A stretch of 64,000 nt of DNA from Dactylorhiza incarnata (GCA_033032865.1 JAWHQI010000276.1:2108001-2172000); one strand, 5' to 3'; positions 20,462 to 33,637 are shown, counted from the stretch's first letter. Program-made: numbers and translations. Notes: generated from the letters alone by a model not told the origin.

Positions 20462-23400
20462 TGTCACAACCCGCATTTTTCCCAAAAATATAATACGTAA
20501 TATCAGAGCAAGGGAAAAATACGCGTCATGATGCCACGCCTGCAGGAGAGGACTACAGACGCTCAGGCAAACACTCTTTACGATAATTTTATAAAAGACA
20601 TATATGTGATTGGATTAAAAGAGAAATTTTCATTTTAGCTTAAGACCGCGTCCCTCGATCTAGTGGATCATCTAGTCCACAAGTAGAAAACTATATATAC
20701 GCAGCGAAAAATAGGTTTATTTTTAGCCTACATGAGCAAGTAAATAAGCATTCCAGAAATGATATGCACATATCTAGGTTTAGTACAGTAAGAAAGGATT
20801 TTCTTCGATTTTCAAAATATGTGACATTTGTTAAAAATCCTGATGTGCAAGGATGACATTTTTATATTAATAAAGTAACTACTACATCTTAGCAAAAAGC
20901 TTCTCAGAGAGCAAGTAAGTAAGGTACTCAGAAGTAACAGCAAAGCAAACAGCAAGTACTCTAAACATAAAAGCCATACGGGCGCCAACAGCTGACACGA
21001 ACCCGCAGGGAAGAAGGAAAAACAGCTAAAGGAGAGACAACAACTAAGCAACTGCCCCTTACCTAAGAGGGGAAGGGCCTCGACAGGAACACTGAACGAC
21101 GCCGCTCTAACTCCTGCGGCGGCTAAAAACCTGAACCTGAGACATTCATAAGAAAAGAATGCCTCAGCCCAAGAGGGTGCAAGAAAACCAAGATTAGCAG
21201 TAAGAGAAATAAGAGAGTGCGGAAAGGAAAACTAAGCAGGTAAACATCTATAATCTTACAACAACCCGAGCCAGCTCAAACGAGTGAACTCGGTAAGAAG
21301 AAAAGCCTGCACCAGAAGGTAATAGTCAACACAATCAAAGCCCACCACGTGTCCGCCATTGCGGCTCAGATGAGATAGTCATACATATACTATCATAATA
21401 CACATATATAAGCATATGTGCTTAAGAACTTGAGACTGATCAGCTCGAGGGAAAAGTGTCCCCCAAAAGAAGGTACTGCGACGGTGGTATCTTCCACCAA
21501 CGCCCGCAGCCCAAAACCCGGGTCGTGGTCCTCTATCCACTGCCACCCAAAACCAAATCCGGGTGGTGGTACTCTATCCACTGCCACCCAAAACTACCCA
21601 CCGTGCAAGGCTTAAAACAAAGGTTCTAAATAATCAAATTAAGTTTCAATTAAGACACGGGACGTAACCCGAGATACCAGCACCATAACACCCTAAGGAT
21701 AGGGTCACAAAGAAATGAACACTACTAAACAATTCATTTGAAAACACTTGGTGAGTCCAAACTTGACTCCCAACGAACTTCTCAAAACCGTGCAATGAAT
21801 TGGGCACGACAAGACACCATAAATGATCACTTTTCTATAAGAATGAAAGTTTCAATAATTGGAACGGGTGAAGAGCTTGAAACCCAAAATGCAACCACCC
21901 AACTATCCACATTAGCAATAAATGATTTCGTTGTGTCATCGAGAACTAGCAAAAGAAATTCCCAGGGAGTTTAGCATCTAATTCCCCGTACCCGTCGGGA
22001 ATTAGGAAACAAAATCCCAGGGAATTTAACCGGCTAGACCATCAGAACATAGCCAACAAAAGAACAGTGCAGGATTTAGAGATTTACCGAGCAAGACCAC
22101 TTATGCTTAACTAAACAGATAAGTCCAAGATTTAACCAATAACATAAAGACCAAGGAGAAACCTCGCATAAAACCAATAGCTGACATGCACAACTTCCCC
22201 ACGAGACGAAACCTCTAGCATATAGCCTAGGAAATCTAACTTTGCATAAACCTAAGTAAATACCTAGCCATAAAACTTAAACCCAGAAAATTTACGAATC
22301 GGTAATTTACTTAAGGTTATACCAAGAAAATTTCCTAGCGTATAGGCGCAGAGGTTTATATATTAAGTGTTCAAATTAGGGGGAACAAGGGAAAAAATAA
22401 GATATATCAAAAGCTGCCATGGTAAATCAAGGGGAAGACAGGCACAAAGAAACTATAAGGAACCTTGCCAACAACCAAGAGGAACACCACACATAACCTA
22501 ATAGGTAGGATCATAATTACAGCAGCCCCAATTAGAGGATATATACAACCAGCAGCCCCCATCAACAATACTTGAGGAGCATCCCCCTGAACAAAGTATA
22601 AACCAGCCAGCCCCAAATGAGCAATATATGAAACAGCCACCATACAAAAGCATAAGAGGCAGCCCCCCAACAAGAATAGGAGAGTTATATATATACAGCA
22701 GCCCCCCTCAACAAGAAAAAGGAGGATTAAATACATAGCAGCCCCCTCAACATAAAAGGGGAAAACATAAATATAGCAGCCCAAAGAGATTAACACCCCC
22801 TAAGTAGAGATTTAACTGCAGCAGCCTAAAATGAATTCATATATATAAGCAGCCTAACCGAGCCTCCAAAGGATGAACTATGCAGAACTTACCCCAGATG
22901 GACGATCCAACCGATTAAAACAAGCTTAGAGGGATCCAAATTTCCACATTTATAAGACCAGTGCGAACTTAAATAAACAAGATTAGCCTTGGGTTGATTA
23001 AGTATTAACCAACTTAAGACCAGGTTTAGAGGAACACCAAAAGAAAAATCAAGATTAGCCAAGAGTCCCGGTTAACCACAATTTCGATCAAGAAATGGTC
23101 TATTCAATCTAGGTTTAGCAAACAACAAGAATAGCTCCAGATTTTTAGAAGGACAAACAAACCCATGCTCCCAGTTTTTTTTGCAATCAACGATCAAGTA
23201 CATGCCTCCCAATTTTGTAAGAATCAAACATATAAATCAAGGGTAAGAACCCAGATCTTTGCCACAAGATCAAATCAGGAGCAGCCCAACTAACAGCATA
23301 CTAACAGGAATCAACATAGCAGCCCAACTAACAGCATACCAAGCTAAGAAATAACAACAACCCAAGCTAAAGACAGCAGCCCAAGCTAAGAATCAACAGC

Positions 23401-24341
23401 CCCCATTAGGGAATGAAAAACAAAGAGCAGCCCCTAATATGATCCAACGATCTTGGCAACAAATTAAAACTTCTGAGCTTAGAGATCCAGAAAAAAGAGG
23501 AGGGAGGGAGGAAAGGTTTTCTTGCCTGGATTCGATTGACGACTCGCCGGATCGCGGCAAGACCGACGAAAGCCGACCTAAAAGGCTGCCCCCGGCGACG
23601 AAAGAAAGGCCCGACGACCTCCCGAGACCACTCCGACGGCCAAGCCCCTGACCTCCGGCGCCACCGACGAAGCCCTAGGTCGCCTCTACCAGCACCCTCG
23701 GCAGAAGAAGAAATCGCTAAAAAAAGGGGAGGAGGGTTATCGGGGCACGGGGAGAAGGAGAGAATGGCTGGGAGGGGGGGTTTAGTTATAATATATGTAT
23801 GTTTATATATTAATAAACTCTTTTTTTTCTTTATATATATAAAAAAATAACTTATATTTATATATATATATAAGAAATTTATAAGCGTAAAACTTATGTA
23901 TACTTGTACAACCACCCGCATATAAACATAAAGCCTAATGTATCCCAAATATTATACGCATATACGCATACATATATATGTTGTATTTATGTTTGTATAA
24001 ATCTTTATACGCCACTATACGCACCAACATAAACCCTTATACAACCCCTAGCACAAATACAAATACATATACACACTTATATAATTTTCCTACTTATAAA
24101 CTTCTATATCTAAACATTTATATCTATAACTATATAAGCCTATTTACTTATAAACTTACCTATATAAAAACATAACCGCATAGATGACTCAATCAAGGAT
24201 TAACTCGCCGGACGACGACGATCTCGAAAGATAACGCCCCTACGCATCGACACCCTAAATTAAATCTCGCTTGCGAATAATTATCATAAATTCCATATGT
24301 TTTAAATAAAATAATTATAAGAAAAAACCCAGGGCGTTACA
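20462..24341 (-). repeat. 3' LTR of element F
   Basis: Minus-strand start TGTAACGCCC, end GGTTGTGACA, 3880 bases. Contains AT-rich U3-like sequence (23790-24180), a GC-rich part (23510-23720) and an array of GGGCTGC motifs (22500-23440). Open frames here (such as 20812-21051 and 22407-22796, hydrophobic) recur in the other LTR and are not supported as genes. The rest of the LTR shows nothing further that I can name. Confidence 0.9.
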
Positions 24342-24595
24342 GTCACCCCACCAAGGAGGAAGTTTCGTCCCGAAACTTAGAATCAAAACTTAGAAGGCAT
24401 CGAATGAAAGGTATGAAGGGAGAGGTAAACTCACACTCGCTAGAAAGGAACGCTAACCAAAAAGGGCTAGGAAAGCGGATGCGGATATGACTACCCCAAA
24501 AGAAAAGGACATTACCAAGAACTCGATATGTCCAGACCGAGAACAGAAAACAGATCGCGGGACACCGGACTCGCGGATCCCCAACTGAAGGAAGC
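24342..24595 (-). other. F: polypurine tract and 3' untranslated stub
   Basis: Immediately inside the 3' LTR the minus strand reads CCTTGGTGGGGTGAC, the expected purine tract, preceded by 'GGGACGAAAC', a motif common at the end of chromovirus internal regions. No coding sequence for integrase or chromodomain remains. Confidence 0.6.
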
Positions 24596-25102
24596 CTAAA
24601 TGAAGATCAGCTTTCGAAAATACCGAACAACTTGCTTTTTCACGAACAAGACGAGAGCACTCCAGGGCGAAGAACTAGGCCAGAAAAAGCCACACTGCAA
24701 CCACTCATCTAACTGAGTGCGCAACTCTCGCAACACAAGCGGGGCCAAATGGTACGGTGCCATAGCAAAAGGACAAGTACCCAGCTCAAGGTCAGAAACA
24801 AACTCCTCAACTCGCGCAGGTAGAAGAACTAGGAAGATTAACTGGGAAGACATCAGGGGACTCCCGCGCCACAGGGAAAACCTCGATACACAACAAACTG
24901 AAAAAGGTTTCTAGCATAGAAATAAGGTAAGCAACGCCATTAAAACTAAAGGCTCCTGGCACACACCGCGGAAATAACCGGGGAAAACATAGCGCGGAAA
25001 ACCAAACACGCTCGAGGGTTGACCGATGTCCAGCTCAAAGACCAAACGCTTTACCTTGCGTTGGATAACAACATCAAACCTGGACAACCAGCCCAAACCC
25101 AA
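24596..25102 (-). pseudogene. F protease/RT remnant
   Basis: Two frame fragments. 25102-24911 begins 'MGLGWLSRFDVVIQRKVKRLVF', matching the end of chromovirus protease (usually GMDWLSRYDA). 24853-24596 and the bases just before read 'ESPDVFPVNLP', 'DLELGTCPFAMAPYHLAP', 'GFFWPSSSPWSALVLFVKK', the conserved entry to RT. The RT palm, RNase H and integrase are deleted: within 260 bases the LTR starts. Confidence 0.75.
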
Positions 25103-26867
25103 AAAAAATCACGATGAAGGCCCAAATGAGGATAAGATGCTTACTCAGTACTCAATCTTACGTCTCCAGAACATAAACAGACTCTTTGACATAGAAAAGA
25201 TTAGGCCGAACATAAATATCGAGCTAGGGGCCAGATAACCAAAACACAAACTTTCACGACTGGCTCACGTGAAACACACCGTGAAACTAGGGAAAGAAGC
25301 AGGAAAATACAGCTTAACTGCAGATGTTCTGATGCACTCAACTCTGGGATCAGAGAAACCATCAAGAAACCCATGCCCCCAACTACGAGCTCTAAATTAG
25401 CACTCCGCTAATTGCAAATCTCTCATAACACACCTGAGCCAACTGTAGCTCTCCACGGATAAGTGATACCGCTACGCTCGAATCCACCCAAGCTTCCAAG
25501 ATCTGCCTCAAAATGTTGACAGACACAACATTTAGATATAAGCCTTACTAAGCCAACTTGAACTTCCTACCACCAAACCATTTCCTTCAGATCACGATAC
25601 ATTCCTTTTGAAATCAAAATGGTAGGCAACGCTAGAACTTTATGCTTCGCCATAAATCCTTGCCCGAATATCCTCAATAGCAGGAATATAATATTTACTT
25701 CTAAATTTCTACGTGATCATATCTTTCTCCAGAAGTCCAGAAAATCTTTGCATTAGGATTAACCCCGAATGAAACACAATTCAAATTTATAAAGAAAAAC
25801 TCTCCCAACCCTAAGCTGGTCAACAATAATATTGCTTCCAACGGTTGCCAATGAAATTCTCTCTGCCAGCTACTACACTAGAACACTAATGATGAGTGTA
25901 GGGTAATTCTTCCTATAAAATTTCAAATTCCATGAACCATTCGCAAGCACAATCCCTGTCTACGCCAGAACAGAACACCCAAACCATGATCAAAATTCAC
26001 GACAAGGTCTTCTAAATTCAACACTTCCAACTCAACCTAACGATGACCGCCTGCAAAGCTCTATAGCCAAAACATCGAGTAAAACTCAAATCAAAAAGAA
26101 GGCACGCTCAACATCCTCTACCTTAACTCGCACAGAATTGAGATAACAAAAATCCAAATCCACATTCGCAAGACAACGAATAAACTAGGTCAAAACCTTA
26201 ACCTGAAAACACCTCAAAACACCTAGCTTAAGACGCAACAGCTAGGAACCAGAATTTCCTAACTCGATACAGATCAGAAAGGAGTAGATACTTGCTCTTG
26301 CTGTTACCTTGCTCTGGGAATTTATGAAATGATGTTATGCTAAACTTAGGATGATACACCATCATCCTATCAACTTATGTGCATATAAAATAATGCATGA
26401 ATGCCAAATTTTATTCCAAATCATGTGTGTACGAGCGTCATCATGTATGTCTTTAGCTTGGCACGTGTGCAATGCTATGTTATGATGCATATGCAGTGCT
26501 ATGCAATCTAAAAAGGCCTTAATGCATGCTATGAGCGGCGTACACATGCGATCTTATGCATCCCATACTACATATTATCGCATGCAACGAAAAAGAAAAT
26601 CTAATGGACACGCATGCGACCTATGTTATGCATCCCATACTACATAACAGTTGTATGTTGTCACCTATGAGGATCCATATACAAACACATATTATGCATC
26701 CCATACAACGTAATATGCCCCGTATACTTCTTATCATGCTATGAGTGTAGTGTTCATGCTTCAGCCAAGACATACTGATGACCCTTCGGTGTGTGTATGC
26801 AATGAATGACGATTCTCACCAGGCGGTTAACCGGGCAACCAAACAATCACAGCAACCCGGCTAACCT
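25103..26867 (-). other. F leader and decayed gag region
   Basis: No open frame of useful length; gag is expected here but I cannot point to a knuckle. Bases 26360-26760 hold three copies of 'ttatgcatcccatac' (at about 26554, 26627 and 26693) among many 'atgcatg' and 'atgc' words, an unusual word bias next to the primer site. Confidence 0.4.
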
Positions 26868-26880
26868 GGCTCTGATACCA
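26868..26880 (-). other. Primer binding site of element F
   Basis: Minus-strand TGGTATCAGAGCC two bases after the LTR end (26883): the standard initiator tRNA-Met primer site. It fixes the orientation of F. Confidence 0.85.
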
Positions 26881-26882
26881 AC

Positions 26883-29800
26883 TGTCACAACCCGCATTTT
26901 TCCCAAAAATATAATACGTAATATCAGAGCAAGGGAAAAATATGCGTCATGATGCCACGCCTGCAGGAGACGACTACAGACGCTCAGGCAAACACTCTTT
27001 ACGATAATTTTATAAAAGACATATATGTGATTGGATTAAAAGAGAAATTTTTATTTTAGCTTAAGACCACGTCCCTCGGTCTAGTGGATCATCTAGTCCA
27101 CAAGTAGAAAACTATATATACGCAGCGGAAAATAGGTTTATTTTTAGCCTACATGAGCAAATAAATAAGCATTCCAGAAATGATATGCACATATCTAGGT
27201 TTAGTACAGTAAGAAAGGATTTTCTTCGATTTTCAAAATATGTGACATTTATTAAAAATCATGATGTGCAAGGATGATATTTTTATATTAATAAAGTAAC
27301 TACTACATCTTAGCAAAAAGCTTCCCAGAGAGCAAGTAAGTAAGGTACTCAGAAGTAACAGCAAAGCAAACAGCAAGTACTCTAAACATAAAAGCCATAC
27401 GGGCGCCAACAGCTGACACGAACCCGCAGGGAAGAAGGAAAAACAGCTAAAGGAGAGACAACAACTAAGCAACTGCCCCTTACCTAAGAGGGGAAGGGCT
27501 TCGACAGGAACACTGAACGACGCCGCTCTAACTCCTGCGGCGGCTACAAACCTGAACCTGAGACATTCATAAGAAAAGAATGCCTCAGCCCAAGAGGGTG
27601 CAAGAAAACCAAGATTAGCAGTAAGAGAAATAAGAGAGTGCAGAAAGGAAAACTAAGCAGGTAAACATCTATAATCTTACAACAACCCGAGCCAGCTCAA
27701 ACGAGTGAACTCGGTAAGAAGAAAAGCCTGCACCAGAAGGTAATAGTCAACACAATCAAAGCCCACCACGTGTCCGCCATTGCGGCTCAGATGAGATAGT
27801 CATACATATACTATCATAATACACATATATAAGCATATGTGCTTAAGAACTTGAGACTGATCAGCTCGAGGGAAAAGCGTCCCCCAAAAGAAGGTACTGC
27901 GACGGTGGTATCTTCCACCAACGCCCGCAGCCCAAAACCCGGGTCGTGGTCCTCTATCCACTGCCACCCAAAACCAAATCCGGGTGGTGGTACTCTATCC
28001 ACTGCCACCCAAAACTACCCACCGTGCAAGGCTTAAAACAAAGGTTCTAAATAATCAAATTAAGTTTCAATTAAGACACGGGACGTAACCCGAGATACCA
28101 GCACCATAACACCCTAAGGATAGGGTCACAAAGAAATGAACACTACTAAACGATTCATTTGAAAACACTTGGTGAGTCCAAACTTGACTCCCAACGAACT
28201 TCTCGAAACCGTGCAATGAATTGGGCACGACAAGACACCATAAATGATCACTTTTCTGTAAGAATGAAAGTTTCAATAATTGGAACGGGTGAAGAGCTTG
28301 AAACCCAAAATGCAACCACCCAACTATCCACATTAGCAATAAATGATTTCGTTGTGTCATCGAGAACTAGCAAAAGAAATTCCCAGGGAGTTTAGCATCT
28401 AATTCCCCGTACCCGTCGGGAATTAGGAAACAAAATCCAAGGGAATTTAACCGGCTAGACCATCAGAACATAGCCAACAAAAGAACAGTGCAGGATTTAG
28501 AGATTTACCGAGCAAGACCACTTATGCTTAACTAAACAGATAAGTCCAAGATTTAACCAATAACATAAAGACCAAGGAGAAACCTCGCATAAAACCAATA
28601 GCTGACATGCACAACTTCCCCACGAGACGAAACCTCTAGCATATAGCCTAGGAAATCTAACTTTGCATAAACCTAAGTAAATACCTAGCCATCAAACTTA
28701 AACCCAGAAAATTTACGAATCGGTAATTTACTTAAGGTTATACCAAGAAAATTTCCTAGCGTATAGGCGCAGAGGTTTATATATTAAGTGTTCAAATTAG
28801 GGGGAACAAGGGAAAAAATAAGATATATCAAAAGCTGCCATGGTAAATCAAGGGGAAGACAGGCACAAAGAAACTATAAGGAACCTTGCCAACAACCAAG
28901 AGGAACACCACACATAACCTAATAGGTAGGATCATAATTACAGCAGCCCCAATTAGAGGATATATACAACCAGCAGCCCCCATCAACAATACTTGAGGAG
29001 CATCCCCCTGAACAAAGTATAAACCAGCCAGCCCCAAATGAGCAATATATGAAACAGCCACCATACAAAAGCATAAGAGGCAGCCCCCCAACAAGAATAG
29101 GAGAGTTATATATATACAGCAGCCCCCCTCAACAAGAAAAAGGAGGATTAAATACATAGCAGCCCCCTCAACATAAAAGGGGAAAACATAAATATAGCAG
29201 CCCAAAGAGATTAACACCCCCTAAGTAGAGATTTAACTGCAGCAGCCTAAAATGAATTCATATATATAAGCAGCCTAACCGAGCCTCCAAAGGATGAACA
29301 ATGCAGAACTTACCCCAGATGGACGATCCAACCGATTAAAACAAGCTTAGAGGGATCCAAATTTCCACTTTTATAAGACCAGTGCGAACTTAAATAAACA
29401 AGATTAGCCTTGGGTTGATTAAGTATTAACCAACTTAAGACCAGGTTTAGAGGAACACCAAAAGAAAAATCAAGATTAGCCAAGAGTACCAGTTAACCAC
29501 AATTTCGATCAAGAAATGGTCTATTCAATCTAGGTTTAGCAAACAACAAGAATAACTCCAGATTTTTAGAAGGACAAAACAAACCCATGCTCCCAGTTTT
29601 TTTTGCAATCAACGATCAAGTACATGCCTCCCAATTTTGTAAGAATCAAACATATAAATCAAGGGTAAGAACCCAGATCTTTGCCACAAGATCAAATCAG
29701 GAGCAGCCCAACTAACAGCATACTAACAGGAATCAACATAGCAGCCCAACTAACAGCATACCAAGCTAAGAAATAACAACAACCCAAGCTAAAGACAGCA

Positions 29801-30765
29801 GCCCAAGCTAAGAATCAACAGCCCCCATTAGGGAATGAAAAACAAAGAGCAGCCCCTAATATGATCCAACGATCTTGGCAACAAATTAAAACTTCTGAGC
29901 TTAGAGATCCAGAAAAAAGAGGAGGGAGGGAGGAAAGGTTTTCTTGCCTGGATTCGATTGACGACTCGCCGGATCGCAGCAAGACCGACGAAAGCCGACC
30001 TAAAAGGCTGCCCCCGGTGACGAAAGAAAGGCCCAACGACCTCCCGAGACCACTCCGACGGCCAAGCCCCCGACCTCCGGCGCCACCGACGAAGCCCTAG
30101 GTCGCCTCTACCAGCACCCTCGGCAGAAGAAGAAATCGCTACAAAAAAGGGGAAGAGGGTTATCGGGGCACGGGGAGAAGGAGAGAATGGCTGGGAGGGG
30201 GGGTTTAGTTATAATATATGTATGTTTATATATTAATAAACTCTTTTTTTTTCTTTATATATATAAAAAAATAACTTATATTTATATATATATAAGAAAT
30301 TTATAAGCGTAAAACTTATGTATACGTGTACAACCACCCGCATATAAACATAAAGCCTAATGTATCCCAAATCTTATACGCATATACGCATACATATATA
30401 TGTTGTATTTATGTTTGTATAAATCTTTATACGCCACTATACGCACCAACATAAACCCTTATACAACCCCTAGCATAAATACAAATACATATACACACTT
30501 ATATAATTTTCCTACTTATAAACTTCTATATCTAAACATTTATATCTATGACTATATAAGCCTATTTACTTATAAACTTACCTATATAAAAACATAACCG
30601 CATAGATGACTCAATCAAGGATTAACTCGCCGGACGACGACGATCTCGAAAGATAACGCCCCTACGCATCGACACCCTAAATTAAATCTCGCTTGCGAAT
30701 AATTATCATAAATTCCATATGTTTTAAATAAAATAATTATATGAAAAAAAACCCAGGGCGTTACA
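26883..30765 (-). repeat. 5' LTR of element F
   Basis: 3883 bases, co-linear with 20462-24341 with scattered substitutions and a few one- to four-base indels in A/T runs. Same GC-rich part (29930-30150) and GGGCTGC array (28920-29860). Confidence 0.9.
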
Positions 30766-30770
30766 GCCAT

Positions 30771-31113
30771 GACCGCTTCTGTGACCACTCGAATCGTTTA
30801 AGCAGAAGGGAGGGTTGCACGTACATGGGCAGACACACTATCCTCCATAGTGTTAAGGGGTTGAGACTGCCCTCACCACTCCTAGTCACCTATAATCGTG
30901 TAAGACACAATTTAGTGACTGAAAACAAGGCAAACAACAATCATGGAACGCTCAGGTTCCGCAAACAAGTATGTTTTTCCATTCCTAAGTGGACATTCTT
31001 ATTAGTTTTGTCGTTTTTTAGGTGAGCGCACATCCCGTGCACACCACCCCTTAAAAGGAATTCGTCCAGAATTCGCTAAACTATGGATCGACGCCCTAAG
31101 TCCGATACCAAAT
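30771..31113 (-). other. D leader and primer site
   Basis: Untranslated leader of chromovirus D between primer site and gag. The primer-like TTTGGTATCGGAC (minus strand, 31100-31112) departs from the usual TGGTATCAGAG by a base or two, as expected in an old copy. No gene. Confidence 0.6.
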
Positions 31114-32550
31114 TGTAACACCCTGCCAGTACAAATAATATAACAGTAGGTCCGGCCGGGACCCCACGCCATACTATACACACTAGCTAGGCATTATAAG
31201 GTGATAAACAGAAAAGAACAACAACTACACGAGAGTATAAAAAGCGTAAGCGAAAGCATTTGGATTAAACATCCTTTAGAATTGCCCACTATCCCAGGAA
31301 TGAAACAAATAGAGTTACGGCCTTAAGGCCTTACATTTATCAAATGTATAGAAACTCAAAACATACATCGGCACGCAGGCCGGCAATACATGTAAAGCAG
31401 AAAAGAGGCTGGCCTTCGAGGGCCAACACAGCAAAAGGGCCACCGCCCTCTATTTCTCGCTAGGCTCACCTGCACCTGCATCCAACATCCAATAAGAGGT
31501 AAACGAGGGTCAACAATGAGCTGACCACAAACCGCGTAACGATCCCACCCCCCCCCCCCCCCGGCCATCTAGCTGGCTCAAGGGCGTGTCACCGCTAACC
31601 TGCAAGCAAGCCGTACATGCAACATGAAATAATATAAAGAAAGTGCAACTACACTACATAGGGTGAGGTTTCAAGCACAATCAATCTTCTAGGTTGAGCA
31701 TCAAGTAAAAGGGAACCTAGGTATGCGCATGATGTTGGTTGGGTTCACCCAGAGGTTCCCCACAACCGCCTAAGCAACTGCATGAGGCTAACATAACATT
31801 ATTCCAAAACATCACAAACGCGGGTACTCACGACCACACGCTCCATGATCACAAGGCATGCATCCAAGGTACTCTTTCGCGAGCACCAACGCCACTCTAA
31901 GTTAGGTAACCTTAGGTGGGATAAGAGCTTCAAGCCTGTCTAGGTAAATACCTTTTACGGCCTCTCCCATGATCACACGGCTATACAAGAGGTAACTTCC
32001 TCCTACCGATAGGCATGGAAACGGGTTCGGTTCATCCAATTCCCGTGCTCTTGTCATAGTGATCAAAAGCACGATGCGGGTATGGCATCACCTCGGCCCG
32101 TAAGTGTTTAGCACTTGCGAGTGCTACACAAAACATAAGTTACGCACCTAATCCATTCACGAGGACCTAGGCTTCACTAATAATTAACGAAGGACGTATA
32201 AGTCACTCCACTTCAAATCGCGTGGTGAAGGTTTGCATTCACCCACTCTCAAGCATGGGGCTTTTGTTAGGAGCTCCAACAGACGTCTAATCTCAAGTCC
32301 CGCAATACGATAGAAAATCTCACGGAGTCATTCTCCGGCATGCATTCTAGGCTTATCCTAAATGCAACGTCGCAATCCAAGCATCACCGATCCGGGCTCA
32401 CGGCCACGAATAGGCTTCACACACAATGCCTAAATCCGCACGACTACCAGATTTCTACATGTAATATGCCGGGGACGGACACAATCAACCCGGAGTTCCG
32501 AAGTGTGAAATTTTCCGAAGATCTAGGAGCGAGCAGGAATAGAATAACTC
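31114..32550 (-). repeat. 5' LTR of chromovirus D (right edge uncertain)
   Basis: Minus-strand end '...GGGTGTTACA' at 31114, two bases from the primer site. About 1.4 kb remains before G-type sequence begins. The partner LTR is outside the window, so it cannot be said whether this LTR is complete or cut by G. A run of 15 C lies at 31548-31562. I see nothing coding. Confidence 0.6.
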
Positions 32551-33040
32551 AAAGTTAAAGCCAACAACCAGAAGCACATGAAGTAACACAATCTTTATTG
32601 ATACTTGCAGAAATCTTGATTACAGTGCGAGGTATACATGGCGAGACATGATTTCGCCAGTACACAAAAAACAGAAGAAAATATAAGCTAAGAAAGATAA
32701 CCAGCGGTCTGCCCACTGAGACCGCCTGACCGCTCGACCTGAGAGTTCGTGCGACTAGGAAATGAGACCGCCCAAACTGCCTGCCCGGGAGAACAACACC
32801 AACCGAGAACTCTGCGACCTCCACTGATTCTCTCGAACTCCAGCAACCCGCACTGCAAGCCGTGAGACCGCCCAAACACCTTAGAAGAGAAGATGACTGC
32901 TGCTGCCCGCACAATCTGCAGAAGTTGCACAAAAGAAGTTCAATCAGCAAGACCGCTCGGTCACAAGAAATGAGACTGCGGGAACTAGTCGTGAATTCTG
33001 CTTACACTTGGTGCGATTAATTTGCTGCAACAGTGGATCC

Positions 33041-33048
33041 TATTTATA
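33041..33048 (-). promoter_or_regulatory. Antisense TATA-like box in the G LTR
   Basis: Minus-strand CCTATAAATAGG, itself nearly palindromic, about 320 bases upstream of the sense TATA box and pointing the other way. In the 3' LTR the same site would point into the antisense genes. Confidence 0.4.
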
Positions 33049-33297
33049 GGCGTGAGACCTGATCCAGTCACCACCCTATGAGATAGGGTCACCACTGTTT
33101 TGCCCAGAAAGCCCGCGACCTCCTCTTAGCGGGTCATTTTTTCCGTACTCAGCGGTCTCAAATAAGGTGATCGCCCAGATCGCCACCTGCCACCTCAGCC
33201 GGATTTTTCTAAGTGCCAAGCGGTCAAGACAGTGCGAGACCGCCAGTTTAAGCGGCCTGGTCGTTTTTCTTATTTTTGCTATCTTCACCTCTCATTC

Positions 33298-33377
33298 CTG
33301 CCCCGGCTCTCCTGTATCCCGGGCAGCCCGTAGTTTCTTGTTCTGCCCATTTGGGCAGCCCCCTCGTCTATAAATAG
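33298..33377 (+). promoter_or_regulatory. G LTR core promoter: two inverted repeats plus TATA box
   Basis: CTGCCC (33298-33303) pairs with GGGCAG (33321-33326). CTGCCCA (33343-33349) pairs with TGGGCAG (33352-33358). TATAAATAG follows at 33369-33377. Same arrangement as the E LTR (6878-6956), with the outermost stem base of the second palindrome changed on both arms. Confidence 0.7.
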
Positions 33378-33637
33378 AGAGGTAGGGGTACCTGAAAAAG
33401 GGACTTTTGCTCTGAGGCTCCAGCTTACAACCTGTGTAAGCGGTCTCACTTTTTCGTGATCGCCATTTCATGATCGTTTTCTCTTTTTTCCAGCATCTTC
33501 TGTCTTAGTAACCTGCACTTCGCAGTTTTCTCCCGTCCCTCTTAGTGTGTGAATTTTGGAGGTGCCATTTTTGGTGCCAACAGAACGAACACGCGACCTT
33601 CAGATTCGAAGTGTCAGGTGAAATCTAGACTTTCAAG

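Larger units (their letters stand above)
20462..30765 (-). mobile_element. Chromovirus deletion derivative F with 3.9-kb LTRs
   Basis: 10.3-kb insertion at the start of D gag, flanked by GCCAT (20457-20461 and 30766-30770). Orientation is set by the primer site at 26868-26880. The interior is only 2.5 kb and keeps a protease/RT fragment; RNase H, integrase and chromodomain are gone. LTRs are 3880 and 3883 bp and look about 99% alike, so the copy moved recently although it cannot encode its own enzymes. Confidence 0.9.
9257..32550 (-). mobile_element. Chromovirus D (Tekay/Del-like Ty3/gypsy), split by A, B and F
   Basis: Decayed minus-strand Ty3/gypsy element. In its own order: 5' LTR (31114 to about 32.55 kb), primer site, gag start (30771-30766, then after F 20461-19442), RT (19290-18493, then after B), RNase H and integrase (11004-9551), and the start of the chromodomain region (9532-9257), cut by A. 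Protease and the N-terminal part of RT are missing between gag and RT. Several nonsense codons show it is dead. The 3' LTR lies left of the window. It is the oldest element of the left half. Confidence 0.8.
32551..33582 (+). repeat. 5' LTR of element G (left edge uncertain)
   Basis: The right edge '...gccaaca' at 33582 matches the E LTR end. Inverted repeats GCGGTCT/AGACCGC (32704-32710/32719-32725) and GACCG/CGGTC (32951-32962) lie upstream of the TATA box at 33369-33377. A second TATAAATA on the minus strand (33041-33048) suggests an antisense promoter. I could not identify a clear primer site after 33582. Confidence 0.65.

Noticed and set aside
20812..21051. Cys/Leu-rich ORF (also 27233-27472) resembling a membrane protein
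   Set aside because: Part of the duplicated F LTR; duplication is due to the LTR and there is no other sign of coding.
31548..31562. Run of 15 C
   Set aside because: Simple homopolymer in an old LTR; no further structure seen.
32555..32950. 131-codon antisense ORF in the G LTR
   Set aside because: No family resemblance and no partner in the E LTR; kept only as a hint of antisense transcription.
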